The notes beneath the pieces were generated by a model that searched no databases, had not been told where the DNA came from, and worked only from the letters and a program-made list of their open reading frames with translations. This document shows, piece by piece, positions 34,231-42,228 of a stretch of DNA of 64,000 bases (positions are counted from its first letter, which is position 1; each line of letters opens with the position of its first letter). The position numbers and the translations under genes were made by a program. The DNA is from Hymenobacter siberiensis (GTDB lineage: Bacteria; Bacteroidota; Bacteroidia; Cytophagales; Hymenobacteraceae): contig NZ_JAHLZZ010000001.1 in the NCBI RefSeq assembly GCF_018967845.1, forward strand, positions 2,108,001-2,172,000, given 5' to 3'.

Positions 34231-34301
34231 GGTGACGTGACCGAGTGGCTAGGTAGAGGTCTGCAAAACCTCCTACGGCGGTTCGAATCCGCCCGTCACC
34301 T
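34231..34301 (+). tRNA. tRNA-Cys (anticodon GCA)
   Basis: A 71-nt cloverleaf: acceptor GGTGACG/CGTCACC, D-stem ACC/GGT, anticodon stem GAGGT/ACCTC with loop CTGCAAA (anticodon GCA), 4-nt variable region and T-stem GGCGG/CCGCC around TTCGAAT. The discriminator is T, the identity base for cysteine. CCA is not encoded. Confidence 0.97.
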
Positions 34302-34317
34302 CAGCAGCAATGCTTCG

Positions 34318-34355
34318 AAAAGCCCCATTTGCCACCCGGCCGATGGGGCTTTTTT
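34318..34355 (+). terminator. Terminator after tRNA-Cys
   Basis: AAAAGCCCCAT (34318-34328) pairs with ATGGGGCTTTT (34343-34353), followed by more T; 17 bp after the tRNA end. Confidence 0.9.
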
Positions 34356-34470
34356 CGTGGATAATGGGGCGGGTGGCGGGTTTTGGCCGCATTATGCCTA
34401 CATTTCGTAGCCAAGCTGGGCCATTGGCCGTACTTGCGCCTGAACTCCGACTTTTACCACCCCATCCCTT

Positions 34471-37098
34471 ATGAAGATTGTTGACCTCCGCACCATGCGC
34501 GGGCCGAGCTACTGGTCTGTGAAGCACCATAAGCTCATCGTTGCCAAAGTTGATTTACAGGAGTTTGCCGGCCAGTGGTCGAATGCCGTGCCGGGGTTTG
34601 CCGGGCGGCTGATGAAGCTATTTCCCAACATCGGGACCGTGCAGCCGGGCGGCATGAGCGGTAAGCAGGCCGCCAAGCACCAGCCCCTGACCCTGGAGGC
34701 GCTGAACGATGGCGAGCCGCTGGGCTACGTTATCCAGCATGTAGCGCTGGAGCTGCAGCGGCAGGCCGCCATGCTCGTGTATTGGGGCAAGAGCTACCCG
34801 GCGCAGGAGGAAGGGGTGGAGTACGTGGTATTTGCCTACCAGGAGGAGCGCGCTGGCCGCCGCGCCGCCGAGGCTGCCGTGGAAGTGGTAGAAGCCGTAT
34901 GTCGCAAGGAAAAGGTGGATTTGAAGCCCATCATCACCGAGCTGCACGAAATCCGAGAAGATGAATTCTTCGGGCCGAGCACCTACAGCATCGTGGCGGA
35001 GGCCGCTTCGCGCAACATTCCCTATATCCAGCTCAAGAACACCAGCATCATTCAGCTGGGCTACGGCGTGAACCAGCGCCGCATCTGGGCTACCACCACC
35101 AGCCTGACTTCGCACGCGGGCGTGGAAGTGGCCGGCAATAAGAACCGCACCAAGGCAATGCTGAATGATGCGGGCGTGCCCGTGCCGCGCGGCACCACCG
35201 TGTATTCGGAGGCGGGCCTGCGCGATGCCATCGACGAACTGGGCTTCCCCATCGTGACCAAGCCGCTCGACGGCAACCACGGCAAGGGCGCCACTATCCG
35301 CATCATGAACTGGAAAGATGCCGCCGAGGGCCTGAAAGCTGCGCAGGTGTACTCGCGGGCCGTGATTGTGGAGCAGTTTATCGAAGGCTTCGACTTCCGC
35401 CTGCTGGTGGTGAACGGCAAGCTCATTGCTGCTGCCAAGCGCACACCGGCCGCCGTGACCGGCGACGGCAAAAGCACCATTCAGAAGCTCATTGATGAGG
35501 TAAACAAGGACCCGCGCCGGGGCATTGGCCACGAAAAGGTGCTCACCAGCATCAAGGCCGACAAGCACACGCTGGATATTCTCAAAGCCCGCAAGCTGAC
35601 GCTGAAATCGGTGCTGCCCGCCGGCGAAATCCTATACCTGAAAAGTACGGCCAACATCAGCACCGGGGGCACTGCCACCGACGTGACCGACCAGATGCAC
35701 CCTTACAACGTGCTGATGGCCGAGCGCGCCGCCGGCATCGTGGGTCTCGACATCTGCGGCATCGACCTGATGGCCACCGATATTGCTATTCCGCTGAACG
35801 AGAGCCGGGGTGCGGTGATTGAGGTGAATGCCGCGCCCGGCTTCCGCATGCACATCGCGCCCACTGAAGGCCTGCCCCGCAACGTGGCCGCGCCGGTGGT
35901 GGATATGCTGTTTCCGCGCGGCAGCACGGCCCGTATTCCGATTATTGCCGTGACCGGCACGAACGGCAAAACCACCACCACGCGCCTAATTGCGCATCTT
36001 GTGGCCAGCAAGGGCTATAAAGTCGGCTTCACCACCACCGACGGCATCTACATCCAGGGCGTGCAGCTGCAAACCGGCGACTGCACCGGCGGCCAGAGCG
36101 CCGAGTTTGTGCTAAAGGACCCCACGGTGAACTACGCCGTGCTCGAAACGGCGCGTGGCGGCATGTTGCGCTCGGGCCTGGGCTTCCATAGCTGCGACAT
36201 TGCAGTGGTGACCAACGTGGCGGCCGACCACCTCGGCATGCGCGACATCTACACCGTGGAGGAAATGGCCGCCGTGAAGGGCGTGCTGCCTCGCACGGTG
36301 CGCAAAAACGGTTGGGCTGTGCTCAACGCCGACGACGACCTGGTGTACGCCATGGCCCGCACTGTAGATTGCCGCGTGGCCCTGTTCAGCATGAACGAGC
36401 ACAACCCGCGTATTCTGGAGCACGTGGAGGCCGGCGGCGTGGCGGCGGTGTACGAGGAAGGCTATGTCACGATTTACCGCAACAGCTACAAGCTGCGCAT
36501 CGACCGGGCCGCCGAGTTTCCGGTGACGTTTGAAGGCCGGGCGGGCTTCAACATTGAGAACTGTCTGGCGGCGGCACTGGCCGGCTACCTGGCCGGGTTT
36601 GAGAGCGATGACATCAAAACCGCGTTGCGCACCTTCGTACCCTCGGCCACGAAAACGCCGGGCCGCATGAACGTCTATAAATTCCCCAAGTTCGACGTGA
36701 TTGTGGACTACGCCCATAACACGGCGGGCATTACCAAATTCGCCGAGTTCATGGAAGCTACGCCGGCCACGCACAAAATCGGGGTGGTATCGGGCCTGGG
36801 CGACCGCCGCGACGAGGATACGCTGGGCTTTGCCCGCATCGCGGGCCGCATCTTCGATGAAGTTATTCTGCGCCAGGACCGCGACCTGCGCGGTAAGACG
36901 AAGGAATTCCTGCGTGAAATCATGGAGCGCGGCCTGCGCCTCGACAAGCCCGACCTGAAAATTACCTACATCGAGAAGGAGCCCGATGCCATCGCCCACG
37001 TGCTAAAAACGGCCCCGCAAGGCGCAGTTATCACGCTGTTTGCTGAGGATATTGCCGCTGCTACAGCTCAGCTGGATGAGTTCGAGCGAGCTGTCTGA
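34471..37098 (+). CDS. cphA: Cyanophycin synthetase
   Basis: An 875-aa enzyme that builds cyanophycin (multi-L-arginyl-poly-L-aspartate), a nitrogen store, from Asp and Arg with two ATP per unit. An N-terminal CphA domain (about 1-160) is followed by an ATP-grasp domain (about 215-480: ATIRIMNWKDAAEG, VIEVNAAPGFRMH) that adds Asp, and a Mur-ligase-like domain (about 490-875) that adds Arg, with P-loop TGTNGKTTTT near 495 and VDYAHNTAG near 750. Length and order match CphA1. No cyanophycinase or isoaspartyl dipeptidase gene is adjacent, so breakdown must be encoded elsewhere, if present. A tRNA-Cys precedes it and a nested hairpin follows. Confidence 0.96.
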   Translation: MKIVDLRTMRGPSYWSVKHHKLIVAKVDLQEFAGQWSNAVPGFAGRLMKLFPNIGTVQPGGMSGKQAAKHQPLTLEALNDGEPLGYVIQHVALELQRQAAMLVYWGKSYPAQEEGVEYVVFAYQEERAGRRAAEAAVEVVEAVCRKEKVDLKPIITELHEIREDEFFGPSTYSIVAEAASRNIPYIQLKNTSIIQLGYGVNQRRIWATTTSLTSHAGVEVAGNKNRTKAMLNDAGVPVPRGTTVYSEAGLRDAIDELGFPIVTKPLDGNHGKGATIRIMNWKDAAEGLKAAQVYSRAVIVEQFIEGFDFRLLVVNGKLIAAAKRTPAAVTGDGKSTIQKLIDEVNKDPRRGIGHEKVLTSIKADKHTLDILKARKLTLKSVLPAGEILYLKSTANISTGGTATDVTDQMHPYNVLMAERAAGIVGLDICGIDLMATDIAIPLNESRGAVIEVNAAPGFRMHIAPTEGLPRNVAAPVVDMLFPRGSTARIPIIAVTGTNGKTTTTRLIAHLVASKGYKVGFTTTDGIYIQGVQLQTGDCTGGQSAEFVLKDPTVNYAVLETARGGMLRSGLGFHSCDIAVVTNVAADHLGMRDIYTVEEMAAVKGVLPRTVRKNGWAVLNADDDLVYAMARTVDCRVALFSMNEHNPRILEHVEAGGVAAVYEEGYVTIYRNSYKLRIDRAAEFPVTFEGRAGFNIENCLAAALAGYLAGFESDDIKTALRTFVPSATKTPGRMNVYKFPKFDVIVDYAHNTAGITKFAEFMEATPATHKIGVVSGLGDRRDEDTLGFARIAGRIFDEVILRQDRDLRGKTKEFLREIMERGLRLDKPDLKITYIEKEPDAIAHVLKTAPQGAVITLFAEDIAAATAQLDEFERAV

Positions 37099-37244
37099 AC
37101 CGCGGATTTATCGGATTCGTCGGATTTTGTGGCCGATTTAGGTCATCAAAAAAGGCTGCCGATTGGCAGCCTTTTTTGATGACTGTGGGTATTCGGTATA
37201 CGTTGAAAATCGGCAACAAAATCCGACGAATCTGCGGTTCAGAC
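37093..37244. repeat. Outer inverted repeat enclosing a terminator, cphA 3' side
   Basis: Arms 37093-37137 and 37209-37244 pair well, with a 9-bp insertion in the left arm that duplicates the word ATCGGATT. The left arm shows a 9-bp tandem word (CGGATTTAT, CGGATTCGT, CGGATTTTG). The left arm begins in the last codons of cphA and the right arm ends at the stop codon of the convergent coiled-coil gene (37245). Confidence 0.85.
37143..37182. terminator. Bidirectional terminator between convergent genes
   Basis: A perfect 18-bp stem (37143-37160 with 37165-37182, core AAAAAAGGCTGCC) with a GATT loop, and A/T runs on both sides. It sits in the middle of the outer inverted repeat. Confidence 0.95.
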
Positions 37245-38195
37245 TTATTTGAGCGTGAACGTCGTCTTACCCATCAGCTGGCCGCTCTCATACAGCTCCA
37301 CCGTGTGCAGGCCCTTCTTGTACTCGGCCCCTTTGGCATACACAAATTCCAGTTTCTGCTTGGTGTTGTCGTACACCACGTCCTGCTTTTGGGTGTAGAA
37401 AGCCTCTTGGCCGTCCACGGTGAAGGTGCCGCCGCCGGTGCTCAGGTTGTAGAGGGCCGCGCCATCGGGCTCCAGAATGCGCAGGTAGATTGCTTTGGTT
37501 TCTTTGGGCGATACGTCGTTGCGGGCCAGGTTGGCAGTGATTTTGACTTTCTCCACGCGCTTGGCTTTGAACTCCTCCTTATCGTCCTCCTTCTCCTTGT
37601 TTTTGGAGGTGATGATGGCGACGTGGATGTTGTCGGCCTGCAGGCGCGAGGCCACGCCCACTTTCTCGGCCAGCTCCTTATTGCTGCGCACCACCGTGCT
37701 GATGGTGTCGGTCAAGCGGTTCTGCTTTTCCTTGAGGGTGGTGGTTTCGGTGTAGAGCGACTCGTTGTCCTTCTTCAGTTGGGCAATGTCGTCGTCCTTT
37801 TTGCGCAGCTGGCCTTCCAGGTTCTGGGCGCGCTTCTTGAACAGATTTTGCTGGGCAATAGAAAAGCTGCCGGCCTTAAAGGAGCGCAGCTTCAGCAGGT
37901 CGGCATTCACGCCGGCGATTTTGGATTCGAGCGAGTCGTTGCTCAGGCCCAGTGCCTGCAGCTCTGAGCTTTGGCGCTCAAAATCAGCCTTCAGGGCTTC
38001 GTACTGCTTGATTTGCTCCTGAAGCTTGCTGTCCTTGGCTTTTACTTCGGTAGTCAGTACTTCGTTCTGCTGGCCTTTCTGCTGGTTGAGGTAAAACAGA
38101 ACGCCGTTGATGCCTAGGAGCACCAGCACGAGGGCTACCCAAAGGAGGACGCGGCTGTTGTTGGAGCGGGGTTCGGGGGTTTCGTTCGGGTCCAT
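37245..38195 (-). CDS. Single-pass membrane protein with long coiled coil, unknown function
   Basis: A 316-aa protein. One membrane helix lies near the N-terminus (about 16-37, VLLWVALVLVLLGINGVLFY), then about 130 residues of heptad coiled coil (NQQKGQQNEVLTTEVKAKDS through LKEKQNRLTDTI), and a C-terminal beta-rich domain (about 200-316: KITANLARNDVSPKETKAIY, ending GKTTFTLK). The topology suggests an inner-membrane anchor with the coiled coil and C-terminal domain in the periplasm. I know of no function. The ATG at 38195 was preferred over a start 39 bp upstream because it gives the usual short, charged N-terminus. Confidence 0.82.
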   Translation of the reverse strand: MDPNETPEPRSNNSRVLLWVALVLVLLGINGVLFYLNQQKGQQNEVLTTEVKAKDSKLQEQIKQYEALKADFERQSSELQALGLSNDSLESKIAGVNADLLKLRSFKAGSFSIAQQNLFKKRAQNLEGQLRKKDDDIAQLKKDNESLYTETTTLKEKQNRLTDTISTVVRSNKELAEKVGVASRLQADNIHVAIITSKNKEKEDDKEEFKAKRVEKVKITANLARNDVSPKETKAIYLRILEPDGAALYNLSTGGGTFTVDGQEAFYTQKQDVVYDNTKQKLEFVYAKGAEYKKGLHTVELYESGQLMGKTTFTLK

Positions 38196-38257
38196 GCGGG
38201 AATAGTTAAGCGAGAGTAGCGGGAAAAAAATCAAGGATGGTGGCGCGGTGCGCCGCG

Positions 38258-38265
38258 TACCTTTG
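38258..38265 (+). promoter_or_regulatory. -7 box (TACCTTTG) for the TPMT-like gene
   Basis: An exact TAnnTTTG match 55 bp upstream of the ATG at 38321; no clear -33 TTG is seen at the right spacing. Confidence 0.5.
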
Positions 38266-38320
38266 GCGTAAAAATAGGGGACTTTATTGCCCTGGCAAGT
38301 TTATTCTATACTTCGGCCAC

Positions 38321-38929
38321 ATGGAAACGGTTTCTGCGAACTTCGATGCGGCCTACTGGCAAGCACGTTACGCTGCCGGCCGCGACGGGTGGGATGCCCA
38401 CACCATTACCCCGCCGCTGCGCGATTATTTCGACCAGCTCGATGTGGCCGCGCAGCCGCGCATCCTCATTCCCGGAGCCGGCCGGGCCTACGAGGCCGAA
38501 TATCTGCACCAGCTGGGTTTCCAGCAGGTATTCGTGGCCGATATTGCCCCGGAAGCCCTGGCGGCGCTGGCCGCCCGCGTACCCGAATTTCCCCGGGAAC
38601 ACCTGCTGCTGGCTGACTTCTTTGCCCTGCCCAACGCCCCGGCCTACGATTTAATTGTGGAGCAGACCTTTTTCTGCGCCCTCAACCCCGCGTTGCGCCC
38701 GGCGTATGCCCGCCAGTGCACCCACCTGCTGCGGCCCGGTGGTACGCTCATGGGCCTGCTATTCGATACCGATTTCGGCCCCGTGCAGGAGCCGCCGTTC
38801 GGTGGCAGCCGGGAAGAATACCGGGCGTACTTCGCGCCCTACTTTGCGTTTCGCCATTTCGAAACGGCTACCAATTCGCTCAAGCCCCGGCAGGGGCGGG
38901 AGCTGTTTATTTGTCTGAAGAAGAAATAG
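38321..38929 (+). CDS. TPMT-family SAM-dependent methyltransferase
   Basis: A 202-aa class I methyltransferase of the thiopurine methyltransferase-like group. The opening WDAHTITPPLRDYF (about 22-35) is the family mark, and the SAM-binding loop is ILIPGAGRAYEAEYL (about 47-61), with the acidic VADIAP near 72 and YDLIVEQTFFCAL near 110. In bacteria such enzymes often methylate thiols or selenium/tellurium compounds; the substrate here is open. The ATG at 38321 was preferred over an upstream start lacking family sequence. Confidence 0.9.
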   Translation: METVSANFDAAYWQARYAAGRDGWDAHTITPPLRDYFDQLDVAAQPRILIPGAGRAYEAEYLHQLGFQQVFVADIAPEALAALAARVPEFPREHLLLADFFALPNAPAYDLIVEQTFFCALNPALRPAYARQCTHLLRPGGTLMGLLFDTDFGPVQEPPFGGSREEYRAYFAPYFAFRHFETATNSLKPRQGRELFICLKKK

Positions 38930-38931
38930 GT

Positions 38932-39016
38932 TGTAGCGCGAAGCGGAAGCTTCGCGTCCGGCCGCGTCACTTGCCAATTTGTTCTACGCTCCGCGAAGCT
39001 TCCGTTTCGCGCTACA
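38932..39016. repeat. Inverted repeat, GTAGCGCG family, before kdsA
   Basis: Arms 38932-38956 and 38992-39016 pair over 25 bp with one mismatch. The first words TGTAGCGCG match the hairpins at 6622 and 56756. It begins 2 bp after the methyltransferase stop and ends 13 bp before the kdsA ATG. Confidence 0.87.
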
Positions 39017-39029
39017 TCCCCCAAAACCC

Positions 39030-39887
39030 ATGCTCCAAGCCCTCGCCAACACCCTCCCGCACTTCCGCCACACCAACTCCGGTCAGTTCTTCCTCATGGC
39101 CGGCCCCTGCGTCATCGAGGGCGAGGACATGGCCCTGCGCATTGCCGAGCGCATCAAGCACATGACGGATAAGTTCCAGATTCCCTTCATTTTCAAGGGC
39201 TCGTACCGCAAGGCCAACCGCTCGCGGCTGGACTCGTTCACCGGCATTGGCGATGAAACGGCGTTGCGCATTCTGCAAAAAGTAGGGCGTGAAATCGGCG
39301 TGCCCACGGTCACTGACATTCACGAATCGACCGAGGCTGCGCTGGCCGCCGAGTACGTGGACATGCTCCAGATTCCGGCCTTCCTGTGCCGGCAAACTGA
39401 TTTGCTGGTAGCCGCCGCCCAAACCGGCAAAGTGGTTAACATCAAAAAAGGCCAGTTTCTGAGCGGCGAGGCCATGAAATGGGCTGTGGACAAGGTGCGC
39501 CAGGCCGGTAATCCCAACGTCATCCTCACCGAGCGCGGTAATTCCTTCGGCTATTCCGAGCTGGTGGTTGATTTCCGTAACCTGCCCACCATGCGCCGCT
39601 TCGAGGTGCCCGTGGTGATGGACGTGACGCACTCGCTGCAACAGCCCAACCAGGCCAGCGGCGTGACCGGCGGCCAGCCCGCCCTCATCGAAACCATTGC
39701 CAAAGCCGCCATTGCCGTAGGAGCCGATGGCCTGTTCATCGAAACCCACCCTACGCCCGCCACGGCGCTCTCCGACGGGGCCAACATGCTGCCGCTCGAC
39801 CAGCTCGAAGCCCTGCTGCAAAAGCTGACGCGCGTGCGCCAGGCCATTCAGGACCGGGGCGAGGTGGAGCTGAACCAGCTGCCGTAG
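39030..39887 (+). CDS. kdsA: 3-deoxy-8-phosphooctulonate (KDO-8-phosphate) synthase
   Basis: A 285-aa enzyme that joins phosphoenolpyruvate and arabinose 5-phosphate in the pathway to KDO, needed for lipopolysaccharide core. Family motifs: MAGPCVIEGED (about 20-30), FKGSYRKANRSR (about 53), PTVTDIHE (about 93), NIKKGQFLSG (about 140) and FIETHPTPATALSDG (about 238). Normal length. The ATG at 39030 begins the conserved sequence; the frame upstream is repeat DNA. It is alone between two inverted repeats. Confidence 0.97.
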   Translation: MLQALANTLPHFRHTNSGQFFLMAGPCVIEGEDMALRIAERIKHMTDKFQIPFIFKGSYRKANRSRLDSFTGIGDETALRILQKVGREIGVPTVTDIHESTEAALAAEYVDMLQIPAFLCRQTDLLVAAAQTGKVVNIKKGQFLSGEAMKWAVDKVRQAGNPNVILTERGNSFGYSELVVDFRNLPTMRRFEVPVVMDVTHSLQQPNQASGVTGGQPALIETIAKAAIAVGADGLFIETHPTPATALSDGANMLPLDQLEALLQKLTRVRQAIQDRGEVELNQLP

Positions 39888-39890
39888 CCT

Positions 39891-39987
39891 TGTGCCGTGG
39901 ACTCTGCGAATCCGCGCGTGGGCCAGTCTGCGCAGGCATCAGTTCAGAATATTCGTCCACGCGCGGACTCGCAGAGTCCACGGTACA
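39891..39987. repeat. Inverted repeat with 31-bp arms between convergent genes
   Basis: Arms 39891-39921 and 39957-39987 pair with two mismatches (core CCGTGGACTCTGCGA). It starts 3 bp after the kdsA stop and ends 10 bp before the stop of the methyltransferase gene, so it may terminate both. Confidence 0.88.
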
Positions 39988-39997
39988 CACGGTACAA

Positions 39998-40777
39998 TTA
40001 TACCCGCAGCGAGAAATGCTGCTTGGGCTGGTTCTTCCGAAAAAAGACCAATCCGACGTAAAACAAATCTACTGTCACCGTCACGTCGGGGTGGATTTTG
40101 ATGGCCTCCCAGGCCCGCTCCATTTCCTCCGACCAGTGAATGTCGTCGAACACAAACACCGATTCGTCGGTGCGGTGGGCCAGGCATAGCTCGAAGTAGC
40201 GTAGCGTGGGCTCGTAGCGGTGGTTGCCATCGAAAAAGGCAAAGTCCACGGGTTTGCCCAACGCCGCCAGGGTGGGAGCGAGGGTGTCATCAATATTGCC
40301 CTCCACAATGCGCACATTGCCGATGCTGAGCGCCGCAAAGGTTTCGCGGGCCACGGCCGCTACGTTGGGGCAGCCCTCGAAGGTGATGACGGGATGGCGC
40401 GAGTCGGCGGCGGCCAGGTAGGCCGTGGTGAGGCCCAGGGAAGTGCCCAACTCCAGAATGGTAGCGGGCCGGAAATAATTGACCAGCCGAAACAGCAGCT
40501 GCGCCAGATGGGCCGGCTTTGCTGCCGTGCGGGCAATGTCGGCCACACGCCGCTGCCTGCCCGCGCCGGTGTGCGAGCCCGCCCCCAAATCGGTAACGCT
40601 GATGCTGGTCGGGCTGCCGAGTAATTGCTGCCGCCGCGCCTCAATGGCCCCGTAGGTCCCGTAGGTGCCCTCGTGCCGAACGGCCGAAGTGTATAGGCCG
40701 AACACGAACGGCGAGTGTAGGCCATGGGCATTGCCCGAACGAAGCCAGAAGCGGAGGTAGGCGAGGAGTTGAAACAA
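39998..40777 (-). CDS. Class I SAM-dependent methyltransferase (Methyltransf_24 type)
   Basis: A 259-aa O-methyltransferase-like protein. The SAM motif is ATILELGTSLGLTTAYLA (about 104-121), then the acidic FEGCP and the motif PVDFAFFDGNHRYEPTLRYF (about 175), and FDDIHWSEEM (about 207). The N-terminal HGLHSPFVFGLYTS is typical of a Bacteroidota subgroup. The start is a TTG at 40777; no in-frame ATG lies before the conserved N-terminus. The substrate is unknown. It follows apaG on the same strand across a repeat. Confidence 0.88.
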   Translation of the reverse strand: MFQLLAYLRFWLRSGNAHGLHSPFVFGLYTSAVRHEGTYGTYGAIEARRQQLLGSPTSISVTDLGAGSHTGAGRQRRVADIARTAAKPAHLAQLLFRLVNYFRPATILELGTSLGLTTAYLAAADSRHPVITFEGCPNVAAVARETFAALSIGNVRIVEGNIDDTLAPTLAALGKPVDFAFFDGNHRYEPTLRYFELCLAHRTDESVFVFDDIHWSEEMERAWEAIKIHPDVTVTVDLFYVGLVFFRKNQPKQHFSLRV

Positions 40778-40786
40778 CCTGATTTT

Positions 40787-40872
40787 AGCTGTTAGCTTTC
40801 AGCTGCTAGCCGTTAGCTACTGCTGCCATCAGCAGGACAAAGCTAACAGCTAATGGCTGCCAGCTAATAGCT
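40787..40872. repeat. Heptamer-built inverted repeat before the methyltransferase
   Basis: Arms 40787-40818 and 40841-40872 (32 bp, seven mismatches). The left arm reads AGCTGTT-AGCTTTC-AGCTGCT-AGCCGTT in strict 7-bp steps; the right arm on the other strand reads AGCTATT-AGCTGGC-AGCCATT-AGCTGTT. It abuts the apaG stop codon. Confidence 0.85.
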
Positions 40873-41258
40873 CAGTTAAGACGATACGGAACCATCAGGG
40901 TGAACTCCGGGATTTCTACCGTGAATTCCTGGCCGTTGGCCAGGCGCTCCATGAGGTAGGTGCCGCACATTTTACCCACGCCCGATTTCAGATTGCAGCC
41001 GCTCACGTACTGGTGCGACTCGCCGGGCTCCAGCACGGGCTGGCGGCCTACCACGCCTTCGCCCTCTACTTCGCGCACCACCCCATTGGCATCGTGGATG
41101 TGCCAGTGGCGGCGCAACAGCTTCACGGTGAACTCGCTGTCGTTGCGAATATCGATTTTGTAGGCGAATACAAAATGCTCCTGGCCGGGGCTGGAGTAGT
41201 CGGGCAGGTAATTGGTCGTAACCGAAACGGTGACGCCTTGCGTAGTGGTGGTGGGCAT
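40872..41258 (-). CDS. apaG: ApaG family protein
   Basis: A 128-aa single-domain protein with the ApaG immunoglobulin-like fold: YKIDIRNDSEFTVKLLRRHW, then VVGRQPVLEPGESHQYVSGC and GTYLMERLANGQEF. In enterobacteria ApaG is linked to Co2+/Mg2+ efflux and diadenosine tetraphosphate metabolism, but the biochemical role is unsettled. Normal length. It faces ung across a 115-bp divergent gap. Confidence 0.94.
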   Translation of the reverse strand: MPTTTTQGVTVSVTTNYLPDYSSPGQEHFVFAYKIDIRNDSEFTVKLLRRHWHIHDANGVVREVEGEGVVGRQPVLEPGESHQYVSGCNLKSGVGKMCGTYLMERLANGQEFTVEIPEFTLMVPYRLN

Positions 41259-41373
41259 AATCGGCGGAGCTAAAAGGTAGCTGCGGGCGTAACAGCCGCC
41301 CGCCAGAATTGGTTTTACGCAAATTTGGCTCCAGAACGCCGCACAAATCCCGTTTATTTTCTCAAAAACTTCA

Positions 41374-42036
41374 ATGGTAAAGATAGCCGAAAGCTGGCGG
41401 CCCGTATTGGCCGCCGAGTTCGAAAAGCCTTATTTTCAGCGCCTCATCGCGTTTGTGAAAGGCGAATACGCCACGGCCACGGTTTACCCGGCGGGCTCCA
41501 ATATTTTCCACGCCTTCGAGGCCACGCCGTTCGATAAGGTTAAGGTCGTAATTCTGGGGCAGGACCCGTACCACGGCAAAAATCAGGCGCACGGCCTGTC
41601 GTTCTCGGTGCAGGAGGGGCAGCGCACGCCGCCCTCACTCATCAATATTTTCAAGGAGCTGCAAGCCGATATCCCCGGCACGGCCCCCGCGCCCAACGGC
41701 AACCTCGACCGCTGGGCCGAGCAGGGTGTGCTGCTCCTGAACGCCACGCTCACGGTGCGCGCCACCGAGCCGGCCTCGCACCAGAAAAAAGGCTGGGAAG
41801 AATTTACTGATGAGATTATTCGCAAGGTTTCCAACGAGAAGGAGCACGTCGTGTTCATCCTCTGGGGCGCTTACGCGGGCAAGAAGTTGGAGCTCATTGA
41901 TGAGCGCAAGCACTTGGTTATAAAATCAGTACATCCTTCTCCCTATGCGGCCGATAAGGGTTTCTTCGGTAGCAAGCCTTTCAGCAAAGCCAATGCCTGG
42001 CTGGTAGAGCACAAGTTGGCGCCGGTGAAATGGTAA
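41374..42036 (+). CDS. ung: Uracil-DNA glycosylase
   Basis: A 220-aa family 1 uracil-DNA glycosylase that removes uracil from DNA at the start of base-excision repair. The water-activating loop GQDPYHGKNQAHGLSFSV is at about residues 60-77, and the Leu-loop HPSPYAADKGFFGSKPFSKA near 190 is complete. Normal length and start. Divergent from apaG; its 3' end faces lepB across two heptamer-built inverted repeats. Confidence 0.97.
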   Translation: MVKIAESWRPVLAAEFEKPYFQRLIAFVKGEYATATVYPAGSNIFHAFEATPFDKVKVVILGQDPYHGKNQAHGLSFSVQEGQRTPPSLINIFKELQADIPGTAPAPNGNLDRWAEQGVLLLNATLTVRATEPASHQKKGWEEFTDEIIRKVSNEKEHVVFILWGAYAGKKLELIDERKHLVIKSVHPSPYAADKGFFGSKPFSKANAWLVEHKLAPVKW

Positions 42037-42044
42037 AGGGAGTT

Positions 42045-42147
42045 AAGTAGTCAGTCATCAGTCATCGGTAGTCAGACAGAAATCAATTGACTGATTCCTA
42101 AATAGCTGAAATCTGACTACTGAATACTCATTACTGACTACCTACTT
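42045..42147. repeat. Heptamer-built inverted repeat 1 between ung and lepB
   Basis: Arms 42045-42076 and 42112-42147 pair with one 4-bp gap and five mismatches. The left arm from 42051 reads TCAGTCA-TCAGTCA-TCGGTAG-TCAGACA; the right arm on the other strand reads TAGTCAG-TAATGAG-TATTCAG-TAGTCAG. Confidence 0.83.
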
Positions 42148-42148
42148 A

Positions 42149-42220
42149 AGAGTTAAAAGTGAGGAGTTAAGAGTTAGCAGGAATGGCCCTGGCAACTCTT
42201 GACTCCTCACTTTTAACTCT
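42149..42220. repeat. Heptamer-built inverted repeat 2 between ung and lepB
   Basis: Arms 42149-42175 and 42194-42220 pair over 27 bp with one mismatch. The left arm from 42151 reads AGTTAAA-AGTGAGG-AGTTAAG-AGTTAGC. It is directly joined to the previous repeat and ends 8 bp before the lepB stop. Confidence 0.88.
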
Positions 42221-42228
42221 CAACTGAC

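Noticed and set aside
37093..37244. A riboswitch in the nested hairpin
   Set aside because: It lies between the 3' ends of convergent genes and has the A/T-flanked stem of a terminator, with no conserved aptamer that I recognise.
42045..42220. Heptamer tandem repeats considered as a CRISPR array
   Set aside because: Units are 7 bp with no spacers, and they form inverted arms; there are no cas genes.
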